A stretch of DNA of 64,000 nt from positions 1,034,682 to 1,098,681 of the forward strand of contig NZ_VCEJ01000005.1 of the NCBI RefSeq assembly GCF_005860805.1. Reading direction: 5' to 3'. Source of the DNA: Dyadobacter luticola. GTDB taxonomy: Bacteria; Bacteroidota; Bacteroidia; Cytophagales; Spirosomataceae. The notes under the pieces were generated by a model, which was not told where the DNA came from, ran no database searches, and worked only from the letters and a program-made list of their open reading frames with translations. The number at the start of each line of letters is the position of its first letter. Position 1 is the first letter of the stretch. Of the stretch, positions 24,609 to 33,519 are shown one piece after another. The position numbers and the translations under genes were made by a program.

Positions 24609-25838
24609 ATGAATAGAAGAAATTTTGTTACTCAGACTTCCTTCCTTCCTGCGGCTTTACTATTGAAACCATCTTTTGAAGTCGACAATAAGTTGGTCGT
24701 CACTGATTTACAAATCCACGAAGTAAAGGTCAATGCGCGTGGTAACTGGCATTTTGTGGAATTGAAAACCAACAAGGGTCTGACCGGACTGGGCGAAGCT
24801 TCCCATGGTTTTGCGGTCAAAGAGGGTCCTGCGCAGCTGCATTCGGATCTCAGTCGCATTTTCGAATTGGTAAAAGGCGAATCGCCTTTCAATATCGAGC
24901 AGTTTCGCCAGCGTGGATTGAAGCAGGCCGCCGAAAAAGGAAAGCTTTCGATCACTGCATTCAGCGCGATTGAGCATGCTTTGTGGGATTTGAAAGGCAA
25001 GGCGCTGGGTGTGCCTGTGTATGATTTGCTCGGTGGAAAGTTGCACGACAAGCTCAAAGTGTATGCCAACATCAACCGCGCCACCAATGCACGCGACGCC
25101 CATGGAAGAAGGTTGATCCCCGATTTTCAGCGTAATGCGGAAAACGCATTAAAGACTGGTTTCAAGGCTGTTAAACTCGCGCCTTTCGATGATATGAAAG
25201 CGCTGAAAGCCTCCAATCCAACGCAGATTGCATCGGATATTCACTATGCAATCGAGACCGTGGAAGCCGTGCGCACAACGATCGGAAAAGACATTGACCT
25301 GCTAATCGACCTGCACAGCCACCTCGACCGCGAGCTGGCGATCAAGACTGCGAAGCGATTAGAAGGAGTGAATTTATATTGGTATGAAGAGGCTGTCGAT
25401 CCGGAGCAATTTCCGGAAGATACTAAGGCGATCACTGATGCGATTTCGCAGAAGTCGGCGGGTGGTGAGGCGATTTTTGGCCGTAAGGGCTTTGATAAAC
25501 TCATTGCCAACCGCGCGTTCGATATCATCATGCCCGACGTAAAACACTGCGGCGGCATCCAGGAGTTGCGTTTTATAGCCGCCCTGGCCGAAAGCACAGA
25601 GAATATTTCCATTGCGCCGCACAATCCCAGCGGCCCGGTTTCCACAGCCGCCAGTGTGCAGGTCTGCGCCTCGATCCCTAATTTCTCCATTCTGGAATAT
25701 GCATTTGGAGAGGTTCCCTGGCGTGCAGAGTTGCTGTCGCCAGTAGAGCACTTTGATCAGGGATACATCCATGTGCCCGATGCGCCCGGTCTGGGACACG
25801 CATTTAATGCTGAGGTTTTGAAAAAATATCATGTTTAG
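24609..25838 (+). CDS. mandelate racemase/galactonate dehydratase-like enzyme (enolase superfamily)
   Basis: A 409-residue enzyme with the N-terminal capping domain and (beta/alpha)7 barrel of the MR/MLE superfamily. Metal ligands are visible as Asp (LLIDLHSHL), Glu (YWYEEAVDPE) and Glu (SAGGEAIFG); the base His lies in SIAPHNPSGPVS, the signature of the galactonate dehydratase-like branch, and VKLAPFDD holds a possible second base. It should abstract a proton next to a carboxylate and eliminate water from an acid sugar. The N-terminus (MNRRNFVTQTSFLPAALLL) resembles a Tat signal, so it may be periplasmic, which is unusual for this superfamily. It suggests that desulfated substrates include acidic sugars. 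Confidence 0.85.
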   Translation: MNRRNFVTQTSFLPAALLLKPSFEVDNKLVVTDLQIHEVKVNARGNWHFVELKTNKGLTGLGEASHGFAVKEGPAQLHSDLSRIFELVKGESPFNIEQFRQRGLKQAAEKGKLSITAFSAIEHALWDLKGKALGVPVYDLLGGKLHDKLKVYANINRATNARDAHGRRLIPDFQRNAENALKTGFKAVKLAPFDDMKALKASNPTQIASDIHYAIETVEAVRTTIGKDIDLLIDLHSHLDRELAIKTAKRLEGVNLYWYEEAVDPEQFPEDTKAITDAISQKSAGGEAIFGRKGFDKLIANRAFDIIMPDVKHCGGIQELRFIAALAESTENISIAPHNPSGPVSTAASVQVCASIPNFSILEYAFGEVPWRAELLSPVEHFDQGYIHVPDAPGLGHAFNAEVLKKYHV

Positions 25839-25842
25839 CAGA

Positions 25843-27343
25843 ATGATGAAAATTTTTAAGAATCAAATATTAATCGGCATTGCGCTGTTGCAGGTATTGC
25901 TGTATGGTTTTTTCAGCCTACCATATTTCAGAAACGCAGGAAACGCAAGTGCCCGCCAAACCAAATATACTCTTCATTTTTGCCGATGACCTCCGCGCCG
26001 ATGCGTTGGGTTATGCTGGAAACAAGATTATTCAAACGCCCAACATCGACCAGCTTGCTGCGTCGGGTATTTATTTCAAAAACTGCTACGTCATGGGCGG
26101 CCACCACGGCGCGATCTGCGCGCCCAGCCGGGCCATGCTGATGAGCGGGAAAAGTCTTTTTCATGTGTACGACGAGCTCGAAGGCGTGCATACCATGCCG
26201 CAGCATTTTGCCGAAAATGGCTATGAAACATTCGGCACCGGCAAGTGGCACAATGGCGCGGGCACTTTTGAAGCATCATTTCAAAAAGGAAAAACAGTAA
26301 TGCTCGGCGGCATGAGCGACCATTTCAAAGTTCCCGTGCGCGATCTGGACGCAAACCATAAGCTGGGCGAGCCGGTTACCAAAGGTTTCTCCACCGACAT
26401 TTTTACAGAATCAGCGCTTTCTTATCTGGATGAATATGCGAAAGGCGATAAAGCAAAGCCATTCTTTTGCTACGTCGCCTACACCGCCCCGCACGATCCA
26501 CGATCGCCGCGTGAAGATTATATTGGCAAGTACCCCGAAAAGGAAATTCCGTTGCCTGGGAATTACAAGCCGGTGCATCCATTTGATTTTGGCGAAGCCC
26601 AGGTGAGGGACGAAAACTTGGCACCCTGGCCGCGCACTCCGGACGTTATCAAGGCGACTTTATCCGATTATTACGGGTTGATTTCGCATCTGGACGCAAG
26701 GATTGGCGATCTGATTCAGTCTTTGAAAGAAAAAGGTTTGTACGAAAACACAATCATTGTCTTCGCTGCCGATAATGGTCTTGCAGTTGGCAGTCACGGA
26801 TTGCTCGGCAAGCAAAGCCTGTACGAGCATAGTATGAAGGTACCCTTCGTTATCACAGGTCCGGGCATTCCAAAAAAGCGCTCGTCCGAAGCGCTGGTTT
26901 ATCTACTTGACATTTTTCCAACCTTATCCCAGATCGCAGGTTTGCCCAAACCGGAAGCAGTCGACGGTCAAAGTCTGGCCGGTGTGATTTCGGGGAAATC
27001 GGCGGGTGTGCGCGAAAGCAGTTTTACGGCCTACCGCAATCTGGTCCGTGCCGTGCGGGATAAAGAATGGAAGCTGATCCGCTACCCTGACCGCGATTAT
27101 ACGCAGCTATTTAACCTAAAAAATGATCCGCTGGAATTGGAAAACCTGGCCGGAAAACCGCAATTCAAACAAAGGGAAGAAAACCTGAAAAAGCTGCTCG
27201 CCCAATGGCAGAAAGAGACCGGCGACACGGTTGCTTACACGGCAAAAACGATTTTGCCCATGCAGTATGAGCCCGAAAAATTCAAACGGACGATGGATAA
27301 AAACCAGCCAAAATACACGCAGGAGAAATATTGGAACGATTGA
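25843..27343 (+). CDS. S1-family sulfatase (4), signal peptide split by a T6 frameshift
   Basis: The catalytic frame (in-frame from a TTG at 25880) encodes a sulfatase with Asp36-Asp37, the motif C-A-P-S-R (Cys80 in GAICAPSRAMLMSG), GTGKWHNG and AADNGLAVGSHGLLG. It lacks a sensible start. A signal peptide (MMKIFKNQILIGIALLQVLL) is encoded just upstream from ATG 25843 in another frame. The two join in phase if one T is removed from the run of six at 25908-25913, giving LLYGFSAYHISE. So the gene is either broken, subject to slippage at the T tract, or carries a sequencing error. Its core resembles the iduronate-2-sulfatase/choline-sulfatase-like S1 groups. Without the signal the protein would remain in the cytoplasm, where it could not act on exported substrates. 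Confidence 0.8.
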
Positions 27344-27361
27344 TATTCGAATAAGCAACCC

Positions 27362-28933
27362 ATGAAATTACAGTATAATAGCTTCTTTGCATTGCTAGCA
27401 ATGTTTTCTGTGTTTGCCGGAAAAGCTTTTGCACAAAATACTTCATCACGTGCGGCGACTGACCGCCAGTCAACACCCAATGTGATTTACATTTATGCCG
27501 ACGATCTTGGCTATGGTGACTTGGGTGTGTACGGAGCGACCAAAATCAAGACACCTAACACAGACCGGCTCGCGAAGGAAGGTTTGCGGTTCACCAATGC
27601 GCACACGACATCGGGGACCTGCACGCCTTCGCGCTATGGCCTGCTCACGGGCGAATATCCCTGGCGCAAAAAGGGGACGGGCGTACTGCCGGGTGACGCT
27701 AACCTGATTATTCCAACTGATAAAGCGACGTTACCCAAAGTTTTCCAAAATGCTGGTTATACTACCGGTGTGGTTGGGAAATGGCATTTAGGCTTCGGCG
27801 AGCAAGGTGAAAAGATAGATTGGAACAAACCTATAAAAAAAGGCCCCGACGCCGTAGGGTTTGATTATTCCTTTATTTTTCCTGCAACAGGTGATCGTGT
27901 TCCGACTGTTTTCCTCGAAAATCAGCTGGTTGTCGGGCTTGATCCGGCGGACCCGATTGAGGTGAATTACCAACAGAAAATCGGAAACGAACCGACCGGA
28001 AAAGAGAATCCTGAGCTGTTAAAGTTGAAAGCATCGCCCGATCACGGGCACGACAATACGATCGTAAATGGAATTGGCCGGATCGGTTTCATGACAGGCG
28101 GCAGGCAGGCACGCTGGGCTGATGAGGAAATCGGGCATGCATTTACCGACAAGGCGCTGGCCTTTATTGAAACCAACCGGCAAAAACCATTTTTCCTTTA
28201 TTTCTCGCTCAACGATATCCACGTGCCGCGCATGCCGAGCACGGAATTTAAAGGAAAAAGCGGGCTGGGCCTGCGCGGAGATGCCATTTTGCAACTCGAC
28301 TGGACTGTTGGTAAAGTACTCGACAAACTCAAAGAATTCGGTTTGGAAAAAAACACCATTGTCATTTTCAGCAGCGACAACGGCCCGGTACTCGACGACG
28401 GTTATGACGACGGCGCAGTTGCATTATTAAACGGGCATAACCCGCGCGGCCCACTGCGGGGCGGGAAAGGGAGCGCATTCGAGGGAGGTACACGCGTTCC
28501 ATTCATCGTCCGCTGGCCGGGTGTTATCAGGCCAGGTACGACTAGTGATGCGCTCATTTGTCAAATTGATTTGCTGGCGTCATTTGCCGGGTTTTTCAAA
28601 CAAAAATTGCGACCAGAAGAAGCGCCAGACAGTGAAAGTTTGTTTGCCACATTGACTGGAAAATCTCAAACCGGTCGCCAGGTGCTCGTCGAGCAGGGCG
28701 GTGGGATCGCAATTGTGCGCGACGGCTGGAAGTACATTGAACCCTCGGCAGGGCCTAAAACGCAGAAGAATGGAAACGAAAATGGTCGCGACCCCAATCC
28801 GCAGTTGTATAACCTTAAAGCGGATTTGGGAGAACAGAATAACCTCGCTGAAAAGCAGCCAGGGTTGATGAAAGAGCTGGCTGCATTGCTGGAAAAGATC
28901 AGGACCGATGGTCGGAGTAATTCAAGAAAATGA
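27362..28933 (+). CDS. S1-family arylsulfatase (5)
   Basis: A 523-residue secreted sulfatase: signal peptide FFALLAMFSVFAGKAFAQ, metal Asp47-Asp48 (IYADDLGYGD), motif C-T-P-S-R at Cys87 (SGTCTPSRYGLLTGEY), GKWHLGFG and SSDNGP. The NTDRLAKEG and TPSRYGLLTGEYPWR blocks fit the arylsulfatase A-like branch common in marine and soil Bacteroidota. It is the last gene of the first sulfatase run, 18 bases after sulfatase 4. The substrate is unknown. Confidence 0.93.
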   Translation: MKLQYNSFFALLAMFSVFAGKAFAQNTSSRAATDRQSTPNVIYIYADDLGYGDLGVYGATKIKTPNTDRLAKEGLRFTNAHTTSGTCTPSRYGLLTGEYPWRKKGTGVLPGDANLIIPTDKATLPKVFQNAGYTTGVVGKWHLGFGEQGEKIDWNKPIKKGPDAVGFDYSFIFPATGDRVPTVFLENQLVVGLDPADPIEVNYQQKIGNEPTGKENPELLKLKASPDHGHDNTIVNGIGRIGFMTGGRQARWADEEIGHAFTDKALAFIETNRQKPFFLYFSLNDIHVPRMPSTEFKGKSGLGLRGDAILQLDWTVGKVLDKLKEFGLEKNTIVIFSSDNGPVLDDGYDDGAVALLNGHNPRGPLRGGKGSAFEGGTRVPFIVRWPGVIRPGTTSDALICQIDLLASFAGFFKQKLRPEEAPDSESLFATLTGKSQTGRQVLVEQGGGIAIVRDGWKYIEPSAGPKTQKNGNENGRDPNPQLYNLKADLGEQNNLAEKQPGLMKELAALLEKIRTDGRSNSRK

Positions 28934-28949
28934 TTTCAAATCAAATGTT

Positions 28950-29036
28950 ATGAAGAAAACTGTCGCCGGGATTTTGCTGGTTTTGGGTGCATTCACCACA
29001 GTTTTTGGCGGTGTGAGCCCCCTGAAATGCTTTTGA
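28950..29036 (+). pseudogene. orphan signal peptide of a lost gene
   Basis: ATG at 28950 opens a 28-residue frame, MKKTVAGILLVLGAFTTVFG, that looks like a complete signal peptide and stops soon after (GVSPLKCF-stop). It is spaced 16 bases after sulfatase 5, as for a further operon gene. The last 20 or so bases belong to the minus-strand sulfatase remnant, so the original gene was cut by a rearrangement near 29015. Confidence 0.5.
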
Positions 29037-29343
29037 TCGCCCAGATCTTCGAACTATCAGGCCGCAAACCAGTCAGAATTGAAGTCTTAGAAGGCACGCA
29101 AACCGCCTGCTGACAATACGCCCGCTCGAACAAAGTCCCCGTTTTAGCAAGCTGATCAATATTTGGAGAGTAATTAAGTTTATCGCCATAACATCCTATT
29201 GCCGGCCGTAAAGTCATCGGCCATGATGAAAAGTGCGTAGGTCTTATTCGTTTTTGAGGCGCGCAAATGCTGGTAAAAAGTGTTAGAACGATGAGTATCA
29301 GACTGCATAATCGGATCATTATTTTGGCAAATAATTTGTTCAA
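28993..29343 (-). pseudogene. sulfatase remnant (5' part, frameshifted)
   Basis: The minus strand holds the first third of an iduronate-2-sulfatase-like gene: a signal-like start, LRPAIGCYGDKLNYSPNIDQ and the active-site segment AYCQQAVCVPSKTSILTGLR. The block that should read TYALFIMADDLRP is split between two frames (KTNKTYALFIMADD in one, LRPAIGCYGD in the other). The sequence ends after SSKIW, where a full gene would run another 380 residues. The motif reads C-V-P-S-K instead of C-x-P-S-R. It is dead, and it marks a rearrangement between the two sulfatase runs. Confidence 0.8.
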
Positions 29344-29358
29344 ACAGCGTGGAGGATA

Positions 29359-30576
29359 TTATATAAAGGTGTTTCCGTAAAGTTTTAGCAAATAATGCCG
29401 CTGCAAACTCGTGAACCAGGCCAGGCTTAGGAAGGTGAGGCAGCCCAGTAAAACGATGGTGGTAGGATGCGGGAAAAAATAGTAAGTCGTGAAAATGATC
29501 AGCAAGCCGCGGACAAATTCAAGGTAAAAAACCCAGCGTCGTTGTTCCAGGATCGCCCCGCAGTTGATCAGCGTGACGAGGATGATGAGTGCAGTTGTAA
29601 CCTGCACATAATGTGTGAGATAATGTTCGAAAAGTAGTAGAAAAAACAATATCGTGACCATTGCCGAAAACTGCGCTACCACATAAACCCGGAATTTCTG
29701 TGATCTCGTTTTTACCTTATGTTTCGACAAAAATCGCTTCTCAGCCAGCTCCCGGAAGGCCGGATCAAAGTCAGCCGGCTTCCCGAAAATGACCTTTATT
29801 TTGGCAAAAAAGCCGGGCGTCTGTTTCACCGCATAACCCAGTTCTACGAGGTAATGAAAATGCTGCCATAAAAAACTGTGACTTTCAAGTTGCTTCGTCA
29901 ATCCGTATTTGGGCGTTTCTTCTTCCTTTGCAAACGTGCCGAAAAGCTTGTCCCAGATAATGAACATATCACCAAAATTCTTATCAAGGTAAACCTCGTT
30001 ACTGGCATGGTGCACCCGGTGATGCGATGGCGTAACCAGAAAATACTCGAGTATCCCGAGCTTTCCGATCAGTTGGGTATGCGTGAAAAACGGATAAAGC
30101 CCATGAATAATAAGCATGGTCGTGATCATCGGCGCGGGAAAACCAATGATTGGTAACACTGACCAGCAAGCCGTACGCACAACCGCCTGAAATACCGTAA
30201 TGCGCGTCCCCGCCGTGTAATTGAACTCCTCGCTCGTGTGGTGCACCACATGGAAACCCCAGAAAATATTGATTTCATGGCCAAACCGGTGATACCAGTA
30301 CCAGATCAGATCGGTCGCAAGAATGAGCCCGATCCACATAATGATGCCGGGTTTGATATCAAAAATGGCGTAATGCTGGTGCAGATAATCGTAGAAAAAA
30401 TAGAAGGAAGCCGTGGTAAACAGGTCGGCCAGCCGCTCTGCCACACCGACATTCATGTTGGTAATTGAGCTGGTAAACTTAAAAACCTGCCTACCGGTGA
30501 TTTTGGAGGCTAAATATTCCAGCCCGATGAAAAAAAGAAATACCGGTACCGCCAGCGCCATGTAATTCAGGCTCAT
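29359..30576 (-). CDS. sterol desaturase/fatty acid hydroxylase superfamily membrane protein
   Basis: A 405-residue integral membrane protein with about seven hydrophobic helices and the three His boxes of the di-iron hydroxylase superfamily: HRFGHE (HxxxH), HVVHH and HHRVHH. It would hydroxylate or desaturate a lipid or similar hydrophobic substrate using O2. The C-terminal part adds four more helices (VAQFSAMVTILFFLLLFEHY), as in the longer bacterial members. The ATG at 30576 gives MSLNYMALAVPVFLFF. It is divergent from sulfatase 6, interrupting the sulfatase run; no functional link is evident. Confidence 0.9.
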   Translation of the reverse strand: MSLNYMALAVPVFLFFIGLEYLASKITGRQVFKFTSSITNMNVGVAERLADLFTTASFYFFYDYLHQHYAIFDIKPGIIMWIGLILATDLIWYWYHRFGHEINIFWGFHVVHHTSEEFNYTAGTRITVFQAVVRTACWSVLPIIGFPAPMITTMLIIHGLYPFFTHTQLIGKLGILEYFLVTPSHHRVHHASNEVYLDKNFGDMFIIWDKLFGTFAKEEETPKYGLTKQLESHSFLWQHFHYLVELGYAVKQTPGFFAKIKVIFGKPADFDPAFRELAEKRFLSKHKVKTRSQKFRVYVVAQFSAMVTILFFLLLFEHYLTHYVQVTTALIILVTLINCGAILEQRRWVFYLEFVRGLLIIFTTYYFFPHPTTIVLLGCLTFLSLAWFTSLQRHYLLKLYGNTFI

Positions 30577-30639
30577 GGTAAATTGGATACGATTGTTGAC
30601 TGGCGGTTGTTGGGTGCAAGTAAGAAATTTTTTATTACC

Positions 30640-30658
30640 ATATCAAATTGATAGAGTA
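30640..30658. promoter_or_regulatory. AT-rich palindromic site before sulfatase 6
   Basis: ATATCAAATTGATAGAGTA, with the dyad TATC-aaatt-GATA. It ends five bases before the -7 box at 30663 and aligns with the sites at 33448, 17149 and 11989. Confidence 0.5.
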
Positions 30659-30662
30659 AATA

Positions 30663-30670
30663 TATTTTTG
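30663..30670 (+). promoter_or_regulatory. TAnnTTTG -7 box, sulfatase 6
   Basis: TATTTTTG fits the -7 consensus. Transcription would start near 30676, so the ATG at 30575 cannot be used and the sulfatase must start downstream, probably at the TTG at 30710. Confidence 0.5.
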
Positions 30671-30709
30671 ATATTGCATGATCAAAAACCGAATTCCTGC
30701 CACTTTATC

Positions 30710-32476
30710 TTGAAAACTTTTTTCTTACAATCCCTGCTACTGAGTTCACTAGCCTGCTTTTCGGCAAATGCACAAACTGCCCGCCGGCCTAATATCTTGC
30801 TGATTATTACCGACGATCATGGCTATGGCGACTTTGGTTTCACGGGTAATCCGCACGTAAAAACACCGCACATCGATGAGCTTGCAGCAAAATCTGTGAG
30901 ACTGACAAACTTTCACGTATCGCCGGTATGCGCACCTACCCGCGCAAGCCTCCTCACGGGCAGGTATCACCAGCGAACCGGCGTGCATGATACCTACAAT
31001 GGCGGCGCGATCATGGCGACGGAAGAAGTGACATTGGCGGAAATTTTGGGCAAAAATGGCTATGCAACCGGAATCGTAGGAAAGTGGCATTTAGGCGATA
31101 ACTATCCGTTTCGCCCGTCAGATCAGGGATTTAAATATAGCCTCGTTCATGGCGGTGGCGGCATCGGGCAGCCGGGTGACTTTTACGAAAATTTCATCCG
31201 CCCGGATAGTAGTTATTTTGATCCTACATTGGCAGAAAATGATAAAAAAGTGAGCCGAAAAGGCTATTGTTCTGACGTTTTCACCGATCAGGCTCTGACA
31301 TTTCTGAAATCGCAAAAGACGGATCCGTTTTTCCTGTATGTGTCGTACAATGCGCCCCACACGCCATTGCAGTTGCCGGCGAAATATGAGGAAATGTACA
31401 AAGACCTGAAATTTGATTCAGCGCTGGATAAACAGGAGGGAAGTCCCTGGGCAAAAATGACAGACAAAGACAAAGCCGACGCCCGTAAAGTATATGGAAT
31501 GATTTCCAACATCGACGACAATATCGGCCGCATTTTGCAGGAATTGAAAGCACAAAAACTGGAAGAAAACACGATCGTCATTTTCATGACCGACAATGGA
31601 AACCAGCAATTGCGATTCAATACCGGTTTTCGAGGGTTAAAAGCAACGGTTTACGAAGGTGGCACCCGGGTACCCTTGCTGATTTCGGGTGCCGGTTTGT
31701 TTCCTCAAAACAAAGAAAACGCCAACTTTACCGCGCATATCGACTTGCTGCCAACTTTGCTGGAAGCGACGCGCATTCTACTTCCGAAAGAGTTAAAGCT
31801 CGACGGAAAATCGGCTTTAAAACACATTCAGGGCAAACAGGGCAATGCGTCGGCTTCATCGCGCACATTTTACAATGCCTGGAACCGCGGCTGGCCGGAA
31901 CCATACCGCAATGCGGCGTTTTACAGTGGAAATTACAAGTTAGTCGCCGCAGACGCGGAACATGCGAACCTGCAATCTTTCGGACTTTTCGATCTGGAAA
32001 AAGATCCGTTTGAAAAAAATAACCTGATTTGCAGCCAGCCACAAATTGCCAGGCAGCTCAGAAAATGTCTCGACAGTGTTTACGCCGACATTTCCGCCAG
32101 TCCACATTTGTACCCTCGCCGCATCATTCTCGACCCGGCGCACGAGCCAATCTCAATTCTAACCCGCCAGGATCTGCTCGGTAACGGCGTAAATGCCTGG
32201 ATGTCAGACATGGTAGCAGGCTATTGGTTAGTTACCGTAGCAAAAGAAGGTTACTACCATTTCAAAAGCATTCATAACAAACCGGTTTTAAAAGGTACAC
32301 GGCAGCTTTTACGGGTCGGGGCATTGCAGCGAAGTGATGTCTTAAAAGACGAAACTTCGACTCATACATTTAATAAGATTTTTCTGAAAAAAGGGGATTA
32401 TCAAATTGAAAGCTGGTTTGACGGGAAAGATGGGGTGGCGATGCCTTATTATTTAGAAGTTTCGGCAGGGGAGTAA
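30710..32476 (+). CDS. S1-family sulfatase (6) with C-terminal beta domain
   Basis: About 588 residues from the TTG at 30710, which opens the signal peptide KTFFLQSLLLSSLACFSANA. Metal Asp35-Asp36 (IITDDHGYGD), motif C-A-P-T-R at Cys74 (VSPVCAPTRASLLTGRY), GKWHLGDN and MTDNGNQQ are all present. After about residue 470 an extra beta-sandwich-like domain follows (VNAWMSDMVAGYWLVTVAKE), probably for substrate binding. No in-frame ATG exists between the promoter and the signal. A short frame from ATG 30678 (MIKNRIPATLS) ends at TGA 30711-30713, overlapping the TTG; either translation is coupled, or one base was lost and that ATG is the real start. Confidence 0.88.
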   Translation: MKTFFLQSLLLSSLACFSANAQTARRPNILLIITDDHGYGDFGFTGNPHVKTPHIDELAAKSVRLTNFHVSPVCAPTRASLLTGRYHQRTGVHDTYNGGAIMATEEVTLAEILGKNGYATGIVGKWHLGDNYPFRPSDQGFKYSLVHGGGGIGQPGDFYENFIRPDSSYFDPTLAENDKKVSRKGYCSDVFTDQALTFLKSQKTDPFFLYVSYNAPHTPLQLPAKYEEMYKDLKFDSALDKQEGSPWAKMTDKDKADARKVYGMISNIDDNIGRILQELKAQKLEENTIVIFMTDNGNQQLRFNTGFRGLKATVYEGGTRVPLLISGAGLFPQNKENANFTAHIDLLPTLLEATRILLPKELKLDGKSALKHIQGKQGNASASSRTFYNAWNRGWPEPYRNAAFYSGNYKLVAADAEHANLQSFGLFDLEKDPFEKNNLICSQPQIARQLRKCLDSVYADISASPHLYPRRIILDPAHEPISILTRQDLLGNGVNAWMSDMVAGYWLVTVAKEGYYHFKSIHNKPVLKGTRQLLRVGALQRSDVLKDETSTHTFNKIFLKKGDYQIESWFDGKDGVAMPYYLEVSAGE

Positions 32477-32501
32477 TTCAGACGAAATATTCAATCCAAT
32501 T

Positions 32502-33362
32502 TCAAAGCGTCGGCTCCCCAGCCACATAGCCTAGCGACTTCAAAAAAACATCCGTTTCCCGCAATGTCTTGGTGAATGATTCGCCGCGGTTAAAGAAGCC
32601 GTGGGGTTCGTTGGGGTAGAGGATCAGGTCGCAGCGGTTGCCGGATTCGGTCATTTTGGTTTTGTAGGCTTCGGCTGTTTTTACGGAGACGAGTTTGTCG
32701 CTTGTGCCCAGCATCACGAGTGTCGGTGCCGCGCCTTTTGTGATGTTGTGATACGGTGATATATCGGAATAACGGTCGCCTATGCGGTCGTGGCCGTATT
32801 CGCCCGGACCATTGTTGAATACCGGATTGAATAAGATTAATGCATTTGGGCGCGAGCTGATTTTCGCATCTTCGGAAGGTTCGTCGAGTTTGGTCAGGTC
32901 GGTGGCGGCAGCGACGTGTCCGCCGGCTGAGCCGCCAGCTGCGGCAATGCGATTGGAATCGATATTAAGTTCGCCAGCGTGGGCGCGAACGTAGCGGACT
33001 GCAGATTTTCCGTCGGCCACGGCTTCGAAAGGGGTTGTTTGGTGACGCGATTTTACGCGGTAATCTGTCAGGATCGTGACCATTCCGCGCGATGCCAGGT
33101 ACAATGCCTGTTTTTGAAATTGCCGGATATTCCCGTTGATCCAGCCGCCGCCGAAGAAAAATATGATCGCCGGGTATTTCTTCGCAGCATCGAAACCCGC
33201 TGGTTTGAACACATGTATTTTCAAACTCAATGTATCAATCTTCTTGTAAACCAAGACTGCCGGAATGGTATCCTGTTTAGTTTGTGCCTGCACCCGGATT
33301 GCCGTCGCAACTAATAGTAAAACCAGCATTGACCAAAAGTGTTTTATTGAAAAATGGGTCAC
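32502..33362 (-). CDS. secreted alpha/beta hydrolase (BD-FAE/esterase type)
   Basis: A 286-residue protein with a signal peptide (FWSMLVLLLVATAIRVQAQ). The oxyanion segment FFFGGGWINGN (68-78) and nucleophile elbow GGSAGGH (Ser145) are typical of the acetyl-xylan/feruloyl esterase-like hydrolases; LVMLGTSDKLV supplies the Asp and NEPHGFF the His. It would remove acyl esters from carbohydrates in the periplasm, which suits a polysaccharide-processing cluster. It converges with sulfatase 6 and is divergent from sulfatase 7, with which it shares a 318-base control region. Confidence 0.9.
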   Translation of the reverse strand: MTHFSIKHFWSMLVLLLVATAIRVQAQTKQDTIPAVLVYKKIDTLSLKIHVFKPAGFDAAKKYPAIIFFFGGGWINGNIRQFQKQALYLASRGMVTILTDYRVKSRHQTTPFEAVADGKSAVRYVRAHAGELNIDSNRIAAAGGSAGGHVAAATDLTKLDEPSEDAKISSRPNALILFNPVFNNGPGEYGHDRIGDRYSDISPYHNITKGAAPTLVMLGTSDKLVSVKTAEAYKTKMTESGNRCDLILYPNEPHGFFNRGESFTKTLRETDVFLKSLGYVAGEPTL

Positions 33363-33447
33363 GCATAGGATTTAACTCAGATTGTGCCTTTGAATTGAAT
33401 TTTCAAACAAATTTCTTTTTTCTTCAAGTATTATAACCTTACTTTGT

Positions 33448-33466
33448 CTATCAAATTTATAGGATA
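33448..33466. promoter_or_regulatory. AT-rich palindromic site before sulfatases 7-9
   Basis: CTATCAAATTTATAGGATA, containing CTAT...ATAG dyad symmetry. It aligns with the three other sites in the window. It lies 54 bases before the Cys-tailed upstream ORF and about 215 bases before the sulfatase 7 ATG. A near -7 sequence, TTACTTTG, lies at 33439-33446. Confidence 0.5.
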
Positions 33467-33519
33467 TTCTGTTAACCACCGACAGAAGCATTTTTTTCAG
33501 CGTATTAATTTATCACCTT

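Noticed and set aside
30575..30709. ATG 30575 as the start of sulfatase 6
   Set aside because: It overlaps the divergent hydroxylase gene and lies upstream of the likely promoter; the extra residues do not resemble a signal peptide.
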